DNA of 64,000 nt from JAFALK01 sp036500605 (GTDB lineage: Bacteria; Pseudomonadota; Gammaproteobacteria; Burkholderiales; Burkholderiaceae_C). This document shows positions 52,376 through 60,956 of this stretch, piece by piece. Position numbers and translations under genes: made by a program. The notes below the pieces were generated by a model, which had not been told where the DNA came from, did no database searches, and saw only the letters and a program-made list of their open reading frames with translations. The stretch lies in NCBI GenBank assembly GCA_036500605.1, contig DASYBU010000058.1, positions 1 to 64,000 of the forward strand, given 5' to 3'. Numbering within the stretch: the stretch's first letter is position 1; the number at the start of each line of letters is the position of its first letter.

Positions 52376-53044
52376 ATGCCTGCTCTTCGTCGCCACCAGC
52401 TCGTCAGACTCAATGCTGCGGGCTGGGCGTCGATTCGCGATTGCAACTGGGATGCGGACGCACGCGCGTGCCTTGAATACTGGGCCGGACGGAACTTGCC
52501 CTTGGTTGTAACGCAGCAGCGCGGCGGGTTGCCCGCCGGTGCGATCGCCTTGGGCCTGCCTGCGCCTCGGCGGTGGCAGCGGCGGCGCCTGGCGCTCCAG
52601 GTGCCCGTCAGCGGGGTGTTCGATTTCGATGAGTTCCCCAAGCCGGAAAGCGTTGGAAAACTCCTGCCGCAAGAGACACGCGATGCCTTGCTGACCTTGC
52701 TCGATATCGTCTCGACGCATGGCTCCGAAATGCGTGTCTATGGCAGCTATGGCTGGCAGCAAGTGACCGGCCTCGACTACCTTCGCGCCGAATCAGACTT
52801 GGATTTGCGCATGCTCGTGCAGGATGCACACATGGCCGATCTTGTGGCCGAGACGCTGGGCTCCGCGACCTTTGCTCGCCCGCGTTTGGACGGCGAGCTG
52901 ATCTTTCCCGATGGCAGCGCCGTGGCTTGGCGAGAGTGGCTGGCGTGGCGTAGCAAACAGGCCGACCTCGTGCTGGTCAAACGCCTGAGCGGCGTCGTCA
53001 TGGAGCGCGACGCGCTCTGGCTGAAGGCGCCACACACATGCTGA
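52376..53044 (+). CDS. mdcG: Malonate decarboxylase holo-ACP synthase
   Basis: MdcG transfers the triphosphoribosyl-dephospho-CoA prosthetic group onto the serine of apo-MdcC. The 222-residue protein has the nucleotidyltransferase-like signature GSYGWQ at 123-128 followed by SDLDL with D141 and D143 as probable metal ligands. The N-terminus RRHQLVRLNAAGW resembles the usual MdcG opening. The start is the ATG at 52376; a longer frame reads back into mdcE. Its end overlaps the mdcB start by seven bases. Confidence 0.9.
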   Translation: MPALRRHQLVRLNAAGWASIRDCNWDADARACLEYWAGRNLPLVVTQQRGGLPAGAIALGLPAPRRWQRRRLALQVPVSGVFDFDEFPKPESVGKLLPQETRDALLTLLDIVSTHGSEMRVYGSYGWQQVTGLDYLRAESDLDLRMLVQDAHMADLVAETLGSATFARPRLDGELIFPDGSAVAWREWLAWRSKQADLVLVKRLSGVVMERDALWLKAPHTC

Positions 53045-53901
53045 ACCCGTCGCGCCTACTTCACAGCGAGAGACCTGTCGGTTCTCCAGCGCAAGCCCAT
53101 CGCATCGGTCGGGCAGCCATTGCCTCGCTCTACGACGAACTCGCGCTGACGCCCAAGCCGGGACTGGTGTCTTTTGCTGATGCGGGCAGTCACGTCGATA
53201 TGGACGCGAGCACCTTCATGCGCAGCCTGTTCGCGCTGCGTCACTACTTTGTGCGCATTGCGATGCTGGGTGCCGAATCAGCGGCCTTTGATGAGCTTGA
53301 GGCGCTGGGCATTGAGGCGGAGGCACGCATGCTTCAGGCCACCGCAGGCATCAACACCCATCGCGGCGCAGTGTTCACGCTGGGCCTGTTGTGCGCAGCG
53401 GCCGGGCACGTCTGTGGGCGCATCACCGCCATGGGACTTCGAGACGCCTTGATGGTTGGCTGGGGCGATGCACTGCGAGCTCGCTGCCAGCGTTCATCTG
53501 AATCCAATGGCCAACGCGCCATCCAATTGCTGGGCTTGCGTGGTGCCGGTGAGGAAGCGGCCCTGGGATTTCCGGTCTTGTTCGAGCACGCTGTGCCCGC
53601 CTTGCTTCAGGCCAGGGAACGCGGCCTCGATGACGCGCGCGCGCGTCTGCAAACCCTGTTTGAAATCATGGCCGTCCTGGACGACACGAATCTCGCGCAC
53701 CGAGGCGGATCGGCCGGTCTGCGGTTTGCACAATCCGAAGCGCGCAACTTCCTCCGTGCTGGCGGCGCGGAGCAGGCCGATGCGCTTTCTCATGCCACGG
53801 AAATCCACCAGGCCTTCGTCGCACGTCGCTTGTCGCCAGGTGGCGCGGCCGACGTTCTGGCGGCGGCCATCTTTGTCGAACGCGTGTGCCGCTGGCCATG
53901 A
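53038..53901 (+). CDS. mdcB: Triphosphoribosyl-dephospho-CoA synthase
   Basis: MdcB makes the prosthetic-group precursor from dephospho-CoA and ATP, releasing adenine. The 287-residue protein is CitG/MdcB-like: LTPKPGLVSFADAGSHVDMD near the N-terminus, INTHRGAVFTLGLLCAAAGH in the middle, and VLDDTNLAHRGGSAGL toward the end are the conserved blocks. It overlaps mdcG by seven bases and mdcH by four. In Klebsiella mdcB lies second in the operon, so the position here between mdcG and mdcH differs. Confidence 0.93.
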   Translation: MLNPSRLLHSERPVGSPAQAHRIGRAAIASLYDELALTPKPGLVSFADAGSHVDMDASTFMRSLFALRHYFVRIAMLGAESAAFDELEALGIEAEARMLQATAGINTHRGAVFTLGLLCAAAGHVCGRITAMGLRDALMVGWGDALRARCQRSSESNGQRAIQLLGLRGAGEEAALGFPVLFEHAVPALLQARERGLDDARARLQTLFEIMAVLDDTNLAHRGGSAGLRFAQSEARNFLRAGGAEQADALSHATEIHQAFVARRLSPGGAADVLAAAIFVERVCRWP

Positions 53902-54812
53902 GTCTGGCGCTGCTGTTTCCGGGGCAGGGCGTGCAATACGCAGGCATGCTGTCGTGGTTGGAATCGGAACCCTTGGCCGCTCCTGCACTTGCTGCCTTGT
54001 CGACCTGCCTAGGCCCTGGTTGGCGCGAGCGCCTCGTCGATGAAGACTGGGCCAGCAGCAACCGCGTGGCGCAGCCCTTGATGACGTGTATCTCCCTGGC
54101 CGCGTGGCGTGTCCTGGCGCCACAGCTGCCGCAACCGACGGTGGTGGCGGGCTACAGCGTTGGCGAGATCGCCGCTTTCAGCGCAGCCGGTCTGTACGAC
54201 GTCGAGACCGCGCTGCGACTGGCGTTGCAACGTGCCACGCTGATGGATGCCTGCACGACCTCAGAGCCAGCTGGACTGATGTCGGTGAGCGGTCTTGGTG
54301 TTGCTGATGTTGCCTTGCTGGCGGCAAGCTTTGACGCGTCAGTCGCGATTCGCCTGGGCGCAGACCGCTGCATTCTGGGTGGCAAATTGGCGGCACTGGC
54401 TGCGATCACAGCTGAACTGCTGGCCCGGGGCGCAGAACTCAAACCCTTGCGCGTGCGGGTGGCCTCACACACCTCGGCAATGATCGCCGCCGCGGCTGCG
54501 TTTGAAGCCATCCTCCAGCCGCTGCCATGGTCTCGCAGCACGTCCGTCATCGCCTGCAATCTCGACGGCACTGGACGCCGCGATCCGAACGGGCTGAAGC
54601 AGGCTCTGGCTCGACAGATCGACCACACCGTGGCCTGGGATCGCTGCATGACGACCATTTCGGAGCGTCGGCCCGCGTGCGTACTGGAAGTTGGCCCGAG
54701 CAACACACTCGCGCGAATGTGGTCAGCGGCGCACCCTGAGCAGCCGGCTCGTTCGGTCGATGATTTTCAGAGTGCCCAAGCGGTGATTGAGTGGGTGCGG
54801 TCGAGCCCTTAG
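53898..54812 (+). CDS. mdcH: Malonyl-CoA:ACP transacylase of the malonate decarboxylase system
   Basis: MdcH primes the decarboxylase by loading malonyl from malonyl-CoA onto MdcC. The 304-residue protein is FabD-like: LFPGQGVQYAGM at 6-17, the nucleophile elbow GYSVGE with S87 (most FabD enzymes have GHS), and the catalytic histidine H191 in VASHTSAM. The start is the ATG at 53898, overlapping the mdcB stop (ATGA). It is the last gene of the malonate operon; no clear terminator was found in the 75 bases before the next gene. Confidence 0.93.
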   Translation: MSLALLFPGQGVQYAGMLSWLESEPLAAPALAALSTCLGPGWRERLVDEDWASSNRVAQPLMTCISLAAWRVLAPQLPQPTVVAGYSVGEIAAFSAAGLYDVETALRLALQRATLMDACTTSEPAGLMSVSGLGVADVALLAASFDASVAIRLGADRCILGGKLAALAAITAELLARGAELKPLRVRVASHTSAMIAAAAAFEAILQPLPWSRSTSVIACNLDGTGRRDPNGLKQALARQIDHTVAWDRCMTTISERRPACVLEVGPSNTLARMWSAAHPEQPARSVDDFQSAQAVIEWVRSSP

Positions 54813-54887
54813 CCATCTTGCCCAAGTTCCATCCGGTGGAGGCCTGTGAATGCCAGACAATGGGCGCAACCGAATTCAGGACGTCTC

Positions 54888-56120
54888 ATGAGCAAGCCCG
54901 GCCTCACCACCTCCCTGGTCCATGCGGACCGCAAGTTCGGCGCCGAACATGGCGCCATTCACAAACCCGTGCACAGCTCGGTGCAATACGGCTTCGAGAA
55001 GGTCGAAGACCTGATCGGCGTGTTCCAGGGCACGATCAAGGGCGGCTTCAACTACGCGCGGCAGGGCACGCCGACCACGGCCGCGCTGGAAGCACGCATC
55101 ACCGAGTTGGAGGGCGGCATCGGCAGCATCTGCTTTGCCACGGGCATGGCGGCAATCACGGCGAGCTTCCTGACGCTGCTGCGCGCCGGTGACCATCTGG
55201 TGGCCAGCCGCTATGTGTTCGGCAACACCAACAGCATCTTCGGCACGCTGCGCGGCCTCGGCATCGAGGTGACAACGGTGGATACGAGCGAGGCCGCGGC
55301 GGTGGAAGCGGCGCTGCAAGCCAACACGCGCATGGTGTTCGTGGAGACGATCGCCAATCCGGGCACGCAGATTCCCGACCTCGAAGGCATCGGCGAGCTT
55401 TGCAAGGCGCGCGGTCTTGTCTACTTCGTCGACAACACGATCACCTCGCCGGCGCTGTTCCAGCCCAAGGCGGTGGGCGCGAGCCTGGTGATCAACTCGC
55501 TGACCAAGACGATCGCCGGCCACGGCGCGGCGCTCGGCGGCGCGGTGACGGACACCGGCCTGTTCGATTGGTCCAACTATCCGAACATCTTCGCGGCCTA
55601 TCGCAAGGGCGATGCGGCGCAATGGGGCTTGCAGCAGATTCGCAAGAAGGGTTTGCGCGACATGGGCGGCGCGCTGTCTTCCGAACATGCGCATCAGATT
55701 GCCGTGGGCAGCGAGACCCTGAGCCTGCGCGTGCGGCACAGCAGCGACAGCGCGCTGACGCTGGCGGAATTCCTCGAAGCGCATCCCGCGGTGGCACGTG
55801 TGCATTACCCGGGTCTGGATTCGCATCCGCAGCATGCGCGGGCGCAAGACCTGTTCCGCGCCGGTTCCTGGTTGCTGGCTTTTGAGTTGCGCGATCCGGC
55901 CCGCATGAACAAGGTCATCAATGCTCTGCAACTGCCGATCAAGGCCACCGGCCTTGGCGACACGCGCACGCTGATCATTCCGGTGGCGTCGACCATCTTC
56001 TGGGAAGCCGGGCCCGAGATCCGCGCGCAGATGGGCATTGGCGACGGCATGGTGCGCCTCTCGGTGGGCTTGGAAGAGATCGACGACCTGGTCGCCGATT
56101 TCGCTCAGGCGCTGGGCTGA
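54888..56120 (+). CDS. Cys/Met metabolism PLP-dependent enzyme, cystathionine gamma-synthase family
   Basis: A 410-residue PLP enzyme of the trans-sulfuration family. The PLP lysine is K207 in NSLTKTIAGHG; D182 (FVDNT) and the neighbouring-subunit motif YARQGTPT at 56-63 are in place. It could be a cystathionine gamma-synthase, O-acyl-homoserine sulfhydrylase or gamma-lyase; sequence alone does not decide. AGGA precedes the ATG at 54888. It is not obviously part of the malonate operon. Its 3' end overlaps the convergent glycosyltransferase gene by 16 bases. Confidence 0.9.
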   Translation: MSKPGLTTSLVHADRKFGAEHGAIHKPVHSSVQYGFEKVEDLIGVFQGTIKGGFNYARQGTPTTAALEARITELEGGIGSICFATGMAAITASFLTLLRAGDHLVASRYVFGNTNSIFGTLRGLGIEVTTVDTSEAAAVEAALQANTRMVFVETIANPGTQIPDLEGIGELCKARGLVYFVDNTITSPALFQPKAVGASLVINSLTKTIAGHGAALGGAVTDTGLFDWSNYPNIFAAYRKGDAAQWGLQQIRKKGLRDMGGALSSEHAHQIAVGSETLSLRVRHSSDSALTLAEFLEAHPAVARVHYPGLDSHPQHARAQDLFRAGSWLLAFELRDPARMNKVINALQLPIKATGLGDTRTLIIPVASTIFWEAGPEIRAQMGIGDGMVRLSVGLEEIDDLVADFAQALG

Positions 56121-58234
56121 CGGCTCAAGGAGCGCAAGGCGGCTTCAAGGTGGGCGGCAAAGCGCAGCGCATCGCAGAGCGGCGAGGCCAGCAGGCGTTC
56201 CCGAAGGCTGGAACGCAGCGCGGCCAGGGCCGGCAGATTGCCGGCATGGGCGATGGCTCGGTCGAGGTAATCCCGTTCATCGCGCGCCACCCAGTCGGGC
56301 AAGCCCAGATTGCGCAGCAGGCTTTCGCCTTGGCGTGACAGAGCGCTTGCGCCCGGCAGCGTCAGCACGGGCACGCCCATCCACAAAGCGTCCGCGCTGG
56401 TTGTTCCGCCGGGGTAGGGGAAGGGGTCGAGCGCGAGGTCCACACGCCGATGGCTGACCAGATAGTCGGCGCGCGGTGAGGCGTTCTCCAACACCAGCCG
56501 ATCAGCGCCGATACCTTGTGCGGCAAAGCGAGCCAGCAGATCCTCGCGCGTTCGTGCGGCGCCCAGTGCGTTGTTCTTCAAGAGGAGTCGTGCAGTGGGC
56601 AAGGCTTGCAGCAAGCGTGACCACAGCGCGATCACCCGCGCATTCAGCTTGGGCAGGCTGTTGAAGCAGCCGAAGGTGATCCGGCCCTCGGCCAACGCCG
56701 GTAAAGGGCCGGTATCGATCTCGAACGGCGGCGGCGTGAAGCACAGGAAACTCTCGGGCAGCGGCAGCAGTCTCTCGGTGAAATCGGCCTGCGCTTGCGG
56801 CGGCGTGATCCAGCGATCACCGATATAGGCATCGATCTCGGCCATCCCCGTGGTGGCGCACCAGCCGAGCCAGCTGGCCTGTACGGGCGCAGGACGCCAG
56901 GCAAAAAGCGGCAGGCGATTGTTGGCGGTATGACCGGCGAGGTCGAGCAGGACATCGAGCCTGTCGGCGTGGATCAGCGCAGCGGCGGCCTCGTCCTCGA
57001 CACCATGAATCTCACGCCACGCCTGGCAATGCGTGCGAATGCGAGTGCTCAGCTCGTCGTTGACGGTTGCGCTGGAGTAGACGTACAGCTCGACGCCACG
57101 CGCCGCCAGGGCGGCCAGCACGCTCTCTGAAAAGAACCCTACAGGATGCGTGCGCAGGTCGCCGGAAACCAAGCCCACGCGCAAGGCCTTGCCGCCCTGA
57201 CGGGGCCACGAGTTGAAAGGCCGAGCTACCGCTCGCGCAGCTTCGCCAAAGGCTCGTGCCTCGGCCAGCACGGGCTGATCGGTGAAGTAGCTGCGCAGGA
57301 GCAGCAGGTCGCTGCGCGCGGCGAAATCTTCGGGGGCGAGTTCGATCACCTTCCGGTAGCAGGCTTGTGCATCCTCGATTCGACCGGCAGCCTTGAGCGC
57401 CCGGCCCAGATTGGCGTGATGATGCGGTGCCTCGGGCTCCAGTTCGATCGCTCGCCGGTACTGCGCCAAGGCCTCTTCGAAACGGCCCGCACCGCGCAGC
57501 GCGTTGCCTCGATTGCCGATCAGCAGGGGGTCGCCGGGATGCTGTGCCAGCGCCCGGTCGTAACAGGCGACGGCCTCATCGAAGCGCCGTTCGCGTTGCA
57601 GCAGCAGCGCAAGATTGGCCTGCGCGAGCAGGTGGTCGGGTTGGCGCTTGAGGAGCTCATGCAAAGCAGGCTCGGTATCGAGGCGCAGCAGCGCTTCCTC
57701 ACGCCTGAGCTCTGCAATTGCCCAATGGGGGCGCACGAGCAGCGCCTGCGCGTAGCACTCGACGGCCTCCGCGTCACGGCCCAGGCCCGCCAGCACATTG
57801 CCGAGATTGAGCAGCGCCTCGGGGAAGCGGGGCATCAGCCTCAGAGCCTGCTCGAGGCTGGCCAGCGCTTCCTCGAAGCGCCCCTCACGGCTCAAGGCCA
57901 GGCCGAGGTTGTTGTGGGCCTGCGCGTAGTGCGGTTGCAAGGCCAGGGCGCGTTGATGGCTGGCGATGGCTTCAGCCTGCTGGCCGCGATCGCTTTGCAG
58001 CGCGCCGAGATTGGTCGCGGCCTCCGCGTCGCCGGGCAACAGGCGCGCAGCTTCGGTCAGCGCGGCCCAGGCGTCCTTGCCCTGAATCTGCAAGGCCACG
58101 CCCAAGGCCTTCCAGACCATGCCTTCCTGCGGATGCGCGGCGAGCATGGAGCGCGCGAGGGTTTCCATCTCGGCGTAGCGCTGTGCCTGGAACAGCGCGA
58201 GCAGTTGCTGCAAAGGAGACGCTGGGGCCGTCAC
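56105..58234 (-). CDS. TPR protein with SPINDLY/O-GlcNAc-transferase-like domain
   Basis: A protein of about 709 residues. The first 330 residues are tandem tetratricopeptide repeats (for example HYAQAHNNLGLALSREGRFE and APHHHANLGRALKAAGRIED). The remainder is a GT41-like glycosyltransferase domain: LRVGLVSGDLRTHPVGFFSE, VLLDLAGHTANNRLPLFAWR, ITFGCFNSLPKLNARVIALW and DPFPYPGGTTSADALWMGVP. It would transfer a sugar to protein Ser/Thr or act on another acceptor. No ATG is near the 5' end; the GTG at 58234 overlaps the upstream stop (GTGA), with a second GTG one codon earlier. Confidence 0.9.
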   Translation of the reverse strand: MTAPASPLQQLLALFQAQRYAEMETLARSMLAAHPQEGMVWKALGVALQIQGKDAWAALTEAARLLPGDAEAATNLGALQSDRGQQAEAIASHQRALALQPHYAQAHNNLGLALSREGRFEEALASLEQALRLMPRFPEALLNLGNVLAGLGRDAEAVECYAQALLVRPHWAIAELRREEALLRLDTEPALHELLKRQPDHLLAQANLALLLQRERRFDEAVACYDRALAQHPGDPLLIGNRGNALRGAGRFEEALAQYRRAIELEPEAPHHHANLGRALKAAGRIEDAQACYRKVIELAPEDFAARSDLLLLRSYFTDQPVLAEARAFGEAARAVARPFNSWPRQGGKALRVGLVSGDLRTHPVGFFSESVLAALAARGVELYVYSSATVNDELSTRIRTHCQAWREIHGVEDEAAAALIHADRLDVLLDLAGHTANNRLPLFAWRPAPVQASWLGWCATTGMAEIDAYIGDRWITPPQAQADFTERLLPLPESFLCFTPPPFEIDTGPLPALAEGRITFGCFNSLPKLNARVIALWSRLLQALPTARLLLKNNALGAARTREDLLARFAAQGIGADRLVLENASPRADYLVSHRRVDLALDPFPYPGGTTSADALWMGVPVLTLPGASALSRQGESLLRNLGLPDWVARDERDYLDRAIAHAGNLPALAALRSSLRERLLASPLCDALRFAAHLEAALRSLSRQPSA

Positions 58235-59664
58235 CACTTGCAGCCTTTGTCCCGGGCGGCGTCAATGGCCAGAGGAACGACGGCGAGCAGCCCGTTCTCG
58301 CCATAGGCGTTGCGGCAGTCGACGCGCTTGCCTTTCTCAATGGCCTTCTCGATGTCGGACTTCAGCTCCGGCGGCTTGGGCATCAGCGGCAAAACGCCCG
58401 TCGATCCATGACTGGAGGCCATCGGGCCGCGCGCCAGCGGCAGGTTCAGGTTGAGCGGCTTGGGGCCGGGCTTGGCCGAAGGCGCGGTGGCGATGTCGTG
58501 GCCCATCTGCGCGCCGGCATTGGGGGCGCCGCCTGGGCTTGGATTGGGGCTCGCGGTCGCGCCTTTGGGGGCATCGCCCATGGCAGCCTGCGGCGCCGTG
58601 GCGGCGGGGCCCACGGCGTCGACCTTGGGAAGGGGTGAGAGCTCCGGCACGTTCGCGCTGGGCAGCTTGGCGGGCGTGCGAGGCACTTCACTGGCCTGGA
58701 CGGGAGGGCTGCTGCTGATGCTCTCACCGAGCGTGGCGGTGCGCCGCTCGACGGGAGCCGCGATGGTGTCGAGCGAATGGGACGGCAGCGGCGCCAGATT
58801 GGGCGTTGCGCTGGCGGGCAGTTTGGCCGGCGGTCGGGTTGCGGCGGGGGCAGGGCGTGCGGTGGTTTCGCTGAGCGTCGCCGTGGGCCGCAGCTCGTCA
58901 AAATCCTGCGTCGGCAAGGGCGCCAGTTCAGGCATCTTGACGGCCGAAAGCTTGCTGGGGCTGGGAGCGGCCGGCGCCAGGACGGCGCGGGTCGTGATGT
59001 CGCTCATCGTGGCGGCCGGATGCAAGGCCTCGAAGTTGGGCGTGGCCAGCGGTGTCAGCTCGGGCGCGCGGTCAGGGGCCAACTTTGCCGTCGGCGCCAG
59101 CTTCGTCGGAGCGGGCTGCTGCGGCGTGTCAGACAGGGTCGCCGTCGGGCGGGGCAGTTCGGGCAAGGTCTCCACCGTCGACGGCGTCAGCGGCTTGACT
59201 TGCGGTGTTGCGGGCAGCGGTTCCGCGAGATTGGGATCGGCCTGGCTTTCCATCGGGCGCCAGTTGCCGGTGGTCTGGGCGCCGGCTTGGTCCTGGCGGA
59301 CAGGCTCGTCGACGGGCCGCACGGTCCCGCCCGAGCGCTGCTGCCGGGCTTCACCTGTCGGGCCGCTGTCCGGGGGCTGGACGCTGGCATCAGCGCCGGC
59401 CTGTGCAACCGGCCCCTGCAGGCGCACGCTCAGGGAGCCATAGGCGCCTTCACCCGGCGGGGCATTGCCGCCCGACGCCGAACCAAGCACGACCACGAGC
59501 CAGATGTGCAGCAGCACGGCCAGCAGCATGCATTGATTGAAGCGCGTGCGCACCAGATCGCGCGCGCCGCCCTGGGCGGGCGCGAGATTGAGGATGTCCT
59601 GGGCGAAGGCGAGCAGCGGGCGCACGGGTCGGTTGAAATGGGCCAGAGCCCATTCTGCCCCCAA
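58231..59664 (-). CDS. Membrane-anchored Pro/Ala/Thr-rich repeat protein, unknown function
   Basis: A 477-residue protein I do not recognise. A single hydrophobic helix (about 45-62, CMLLAVLLHIWLVVVLGSAS) follows a cytoplasmic N-terminus. Then comes a long low-complexity region of Pro, Ala, Thr and Ser containing about four degenerate repeats of 43-52 residues (168-356), each with a PELxPLP start, a TATLSE centre and a PAKLP end. The C-terminus (about 434-477) is a small ordered segment with two cysteines (VDCRNAYGENGLL and DKGCKW). The layout recalls TonB-like energy transducers. The start is uncertain: TTG at 59664 or GTG at 59625. Confidence 0.75.
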   Translation of the reverse strand: MGAEWALAHFNRPVRPLLAFAQDILNLAPAQGGARDLVRTRFNQCMLLAVLLHIWLVVVLGSASGGNAPPGEGAYGSLSVRLQGPVAQAGADASVQPPDSGPTGEARQQRSGGTVRPVDEPVRQDQAGAQTTGNWRPMESQADPNLAEPLPATPQVKPLTPSTVETLPELPRPTATLSDTPQQPAPTKLAPTAKLAPDRAPELTPLATPNFEALHPAATMSDITTRAVLAPAAPSPSKLSAVKMPELAPLPTQDFDELRPTATLSETTARPAPAATRPPAKLPASATPNLAPLPSHSLDTIAAPVERRTATLGESISSSPPVQASEVPRTPAKLPSANVPELSPLPKVDAVGPAATAPQAAMGDAPKGATASPNPSPGGAPNAGAQMGHDIATAPSAKPGPKPLNLNLPLARGPMASSHGSTGVLPLMPKPPELKSDIEKAIEKGKRVDCRNAYGENGLLAVVPLAIDAARDKGCKW

Positions 59665-59676
59665 GCCCGCGGCAAC

Positions 59677-60828
59677 TTAGCGAGCTGGAACGGCGCTTTG
59701 CTGGGCCTGATTCTGGTGATGCAGCGTCTGGATCAGCCGCACCACGTCGGGAGACTGCATCAGCTCGGGCAGGCGCTTGAGCTGCGGCAGGCGCAGATAG
59801 GTGTTCAGGTGATGGAACTCGGCGCTGCTGGAGTTGAGGATCCGGCTCAGATCAGGCTCGGTGTCGTTCAGGCAGAGCTGCTCGCCGATGCGGGCACACA
59901 GATAGCAAAGCGCCAGGCGGGCGTCGCGCGCGGCATCATCGGGGTGCGGCGGCGTGACCAGCACGGCGTCGATGGCGCAGACGTCGATCGCCAGGCTCGG
60001 CGGCAGCGACCACTCCCGCAGCAGCAGCTCGGTCAGGCCCGAAGCGCTCAGGCCCAGAAATTCCTGCTCGGCCACGGAACGCTGCAGCAGATCCATGCGG
60101 GCCAGACGCTGCGCAAGCTCGGGCGGCAACAGCGCCGCGGTGGCGAAGCGACCCAGGAAGGAGAGCACGAGCTGCGTCAGCAGCGCACCGGCATCGGGCA
60201 GATGCAGTTTTGGTGCGAGGCGCGCGCACAGCTCGCTGGCCACCGAGCTGGCATGCCAGAGGTCGTTGAACAGGGTGCGCAGCTCCGGCGTCTTGGGCGT
60301 GAAAGAGTCCTCCAGCATGTAGCGCATGCAGATGGCGCGGACCGAGTTCAAGCCGAGAAAAGTCACGGCCTGGCCGATCGTGGCGACAGGGGTGCGCAAC
60401 TGATAGAGCGGCGAGTTGACCATCGCCATCACCTTGGCAGCGATCACGGGCTCGGCGCCCACCAACTCAGCGAGCTCGGTCGACGAGGCCTGGCTCAGGA
60501 ATTCGGGCGAGATCAGCTTGTGCAGCGCACGCGGCGGGCGCGGGATGGAGCGCAGTTCCTTGAGCAGCGATTCCCGGCGGGCGGGATCGAGTTCGTCGGC
60601 CTGACGGCGATAGAAGGCCTGCAGGGCAGGAGGCGGCTCGACCGGCGCGGGCGGCGGTTCTGCGGCGACGGCAATGGGCGCGGCCTCGGAAGACGGCGTT
60701 GCAACGGGCCGCGGAACGGCGCGGCGTTCAACCGATGCCGGCGTGCTCGCGGGCCGGCGATTCAGGCGCAGCAACAGCAGCAACACGACGACGGCCGCCA
60801 CGCAGATGGCGATCAAGGCAAGGCTCAT
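59677..60828 (-). CDS. HDOD-domain protein, membrane-anchored
   Basis: A 383-residue protein with one N-terminal hydrophobic helix (3-20) then a Pro/Ala-rich linker (25-70) and an HDOD domain at about 85-290 (IPRPPRALHKLIS, EPVIAAKVMAMVNSPLYQ, and TIGQAVTFLGLNSVRAICM are diagnostic). HDOD domains are HD-like folds without the metal ligands, often linked to cyclic-di-GMP signalling, stress or virulence regulation. It is first in a three-gene minus-strand set with the Pro-rich protein (12 bases later) and the TPR glycosyltransferase. Confidence 0.9.
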   Translation of the reverse strand: MSLALIAICVAAVVVLLLLLRLNRRPASTPASVERRAVPRPVATPSSEAAPIAVAAEPPPAPVEPPPALQAFYRRQADELDPARRESLLKELRSIPRPPRALHKLISPEFLSQASSTELAELVGAEPVIAAKVMAMVNSPLYQLRTPVATIGQAVTFLGLNSVRAICMRYMLEDSFTPKTPELRTLFNDLWHASSVASELCARLAPKLHLPDAGALLTQLVLSFLGRFATAALLPPELAQRLARMDLLQRSVAEQEFLGLSASGLTELLLREWSLPPSLAIDVCAIDAVLVTPPHPDDAARDARLALCYLCARIGEQLCLNDTEPDLSRILNSSSAEFHHLNTYLRLPQLKRLPELMQSPDVVRLIQTLHHQNQAQQSAVPAR

Positions 60829-60956
60829 GGTGTCTCAACTCCCTTGCCGGGCAGTATGCGTGTAGATTGCGCATTAGCCCGCCGCCTGCCTGGGCATATT
60901 TCGCGATTGCGTGGGCCGTCACACCGCGATTCGTGTCCTTACCGACACCGCCGCGC

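Noticed and set aside
54813..54887. SAM or SAH riboswitch before the Cys/Met-metabolism gene
   Set aside because: Only 75 bases are available after mdcH and no riboswitch core or leader hairpin was visible.
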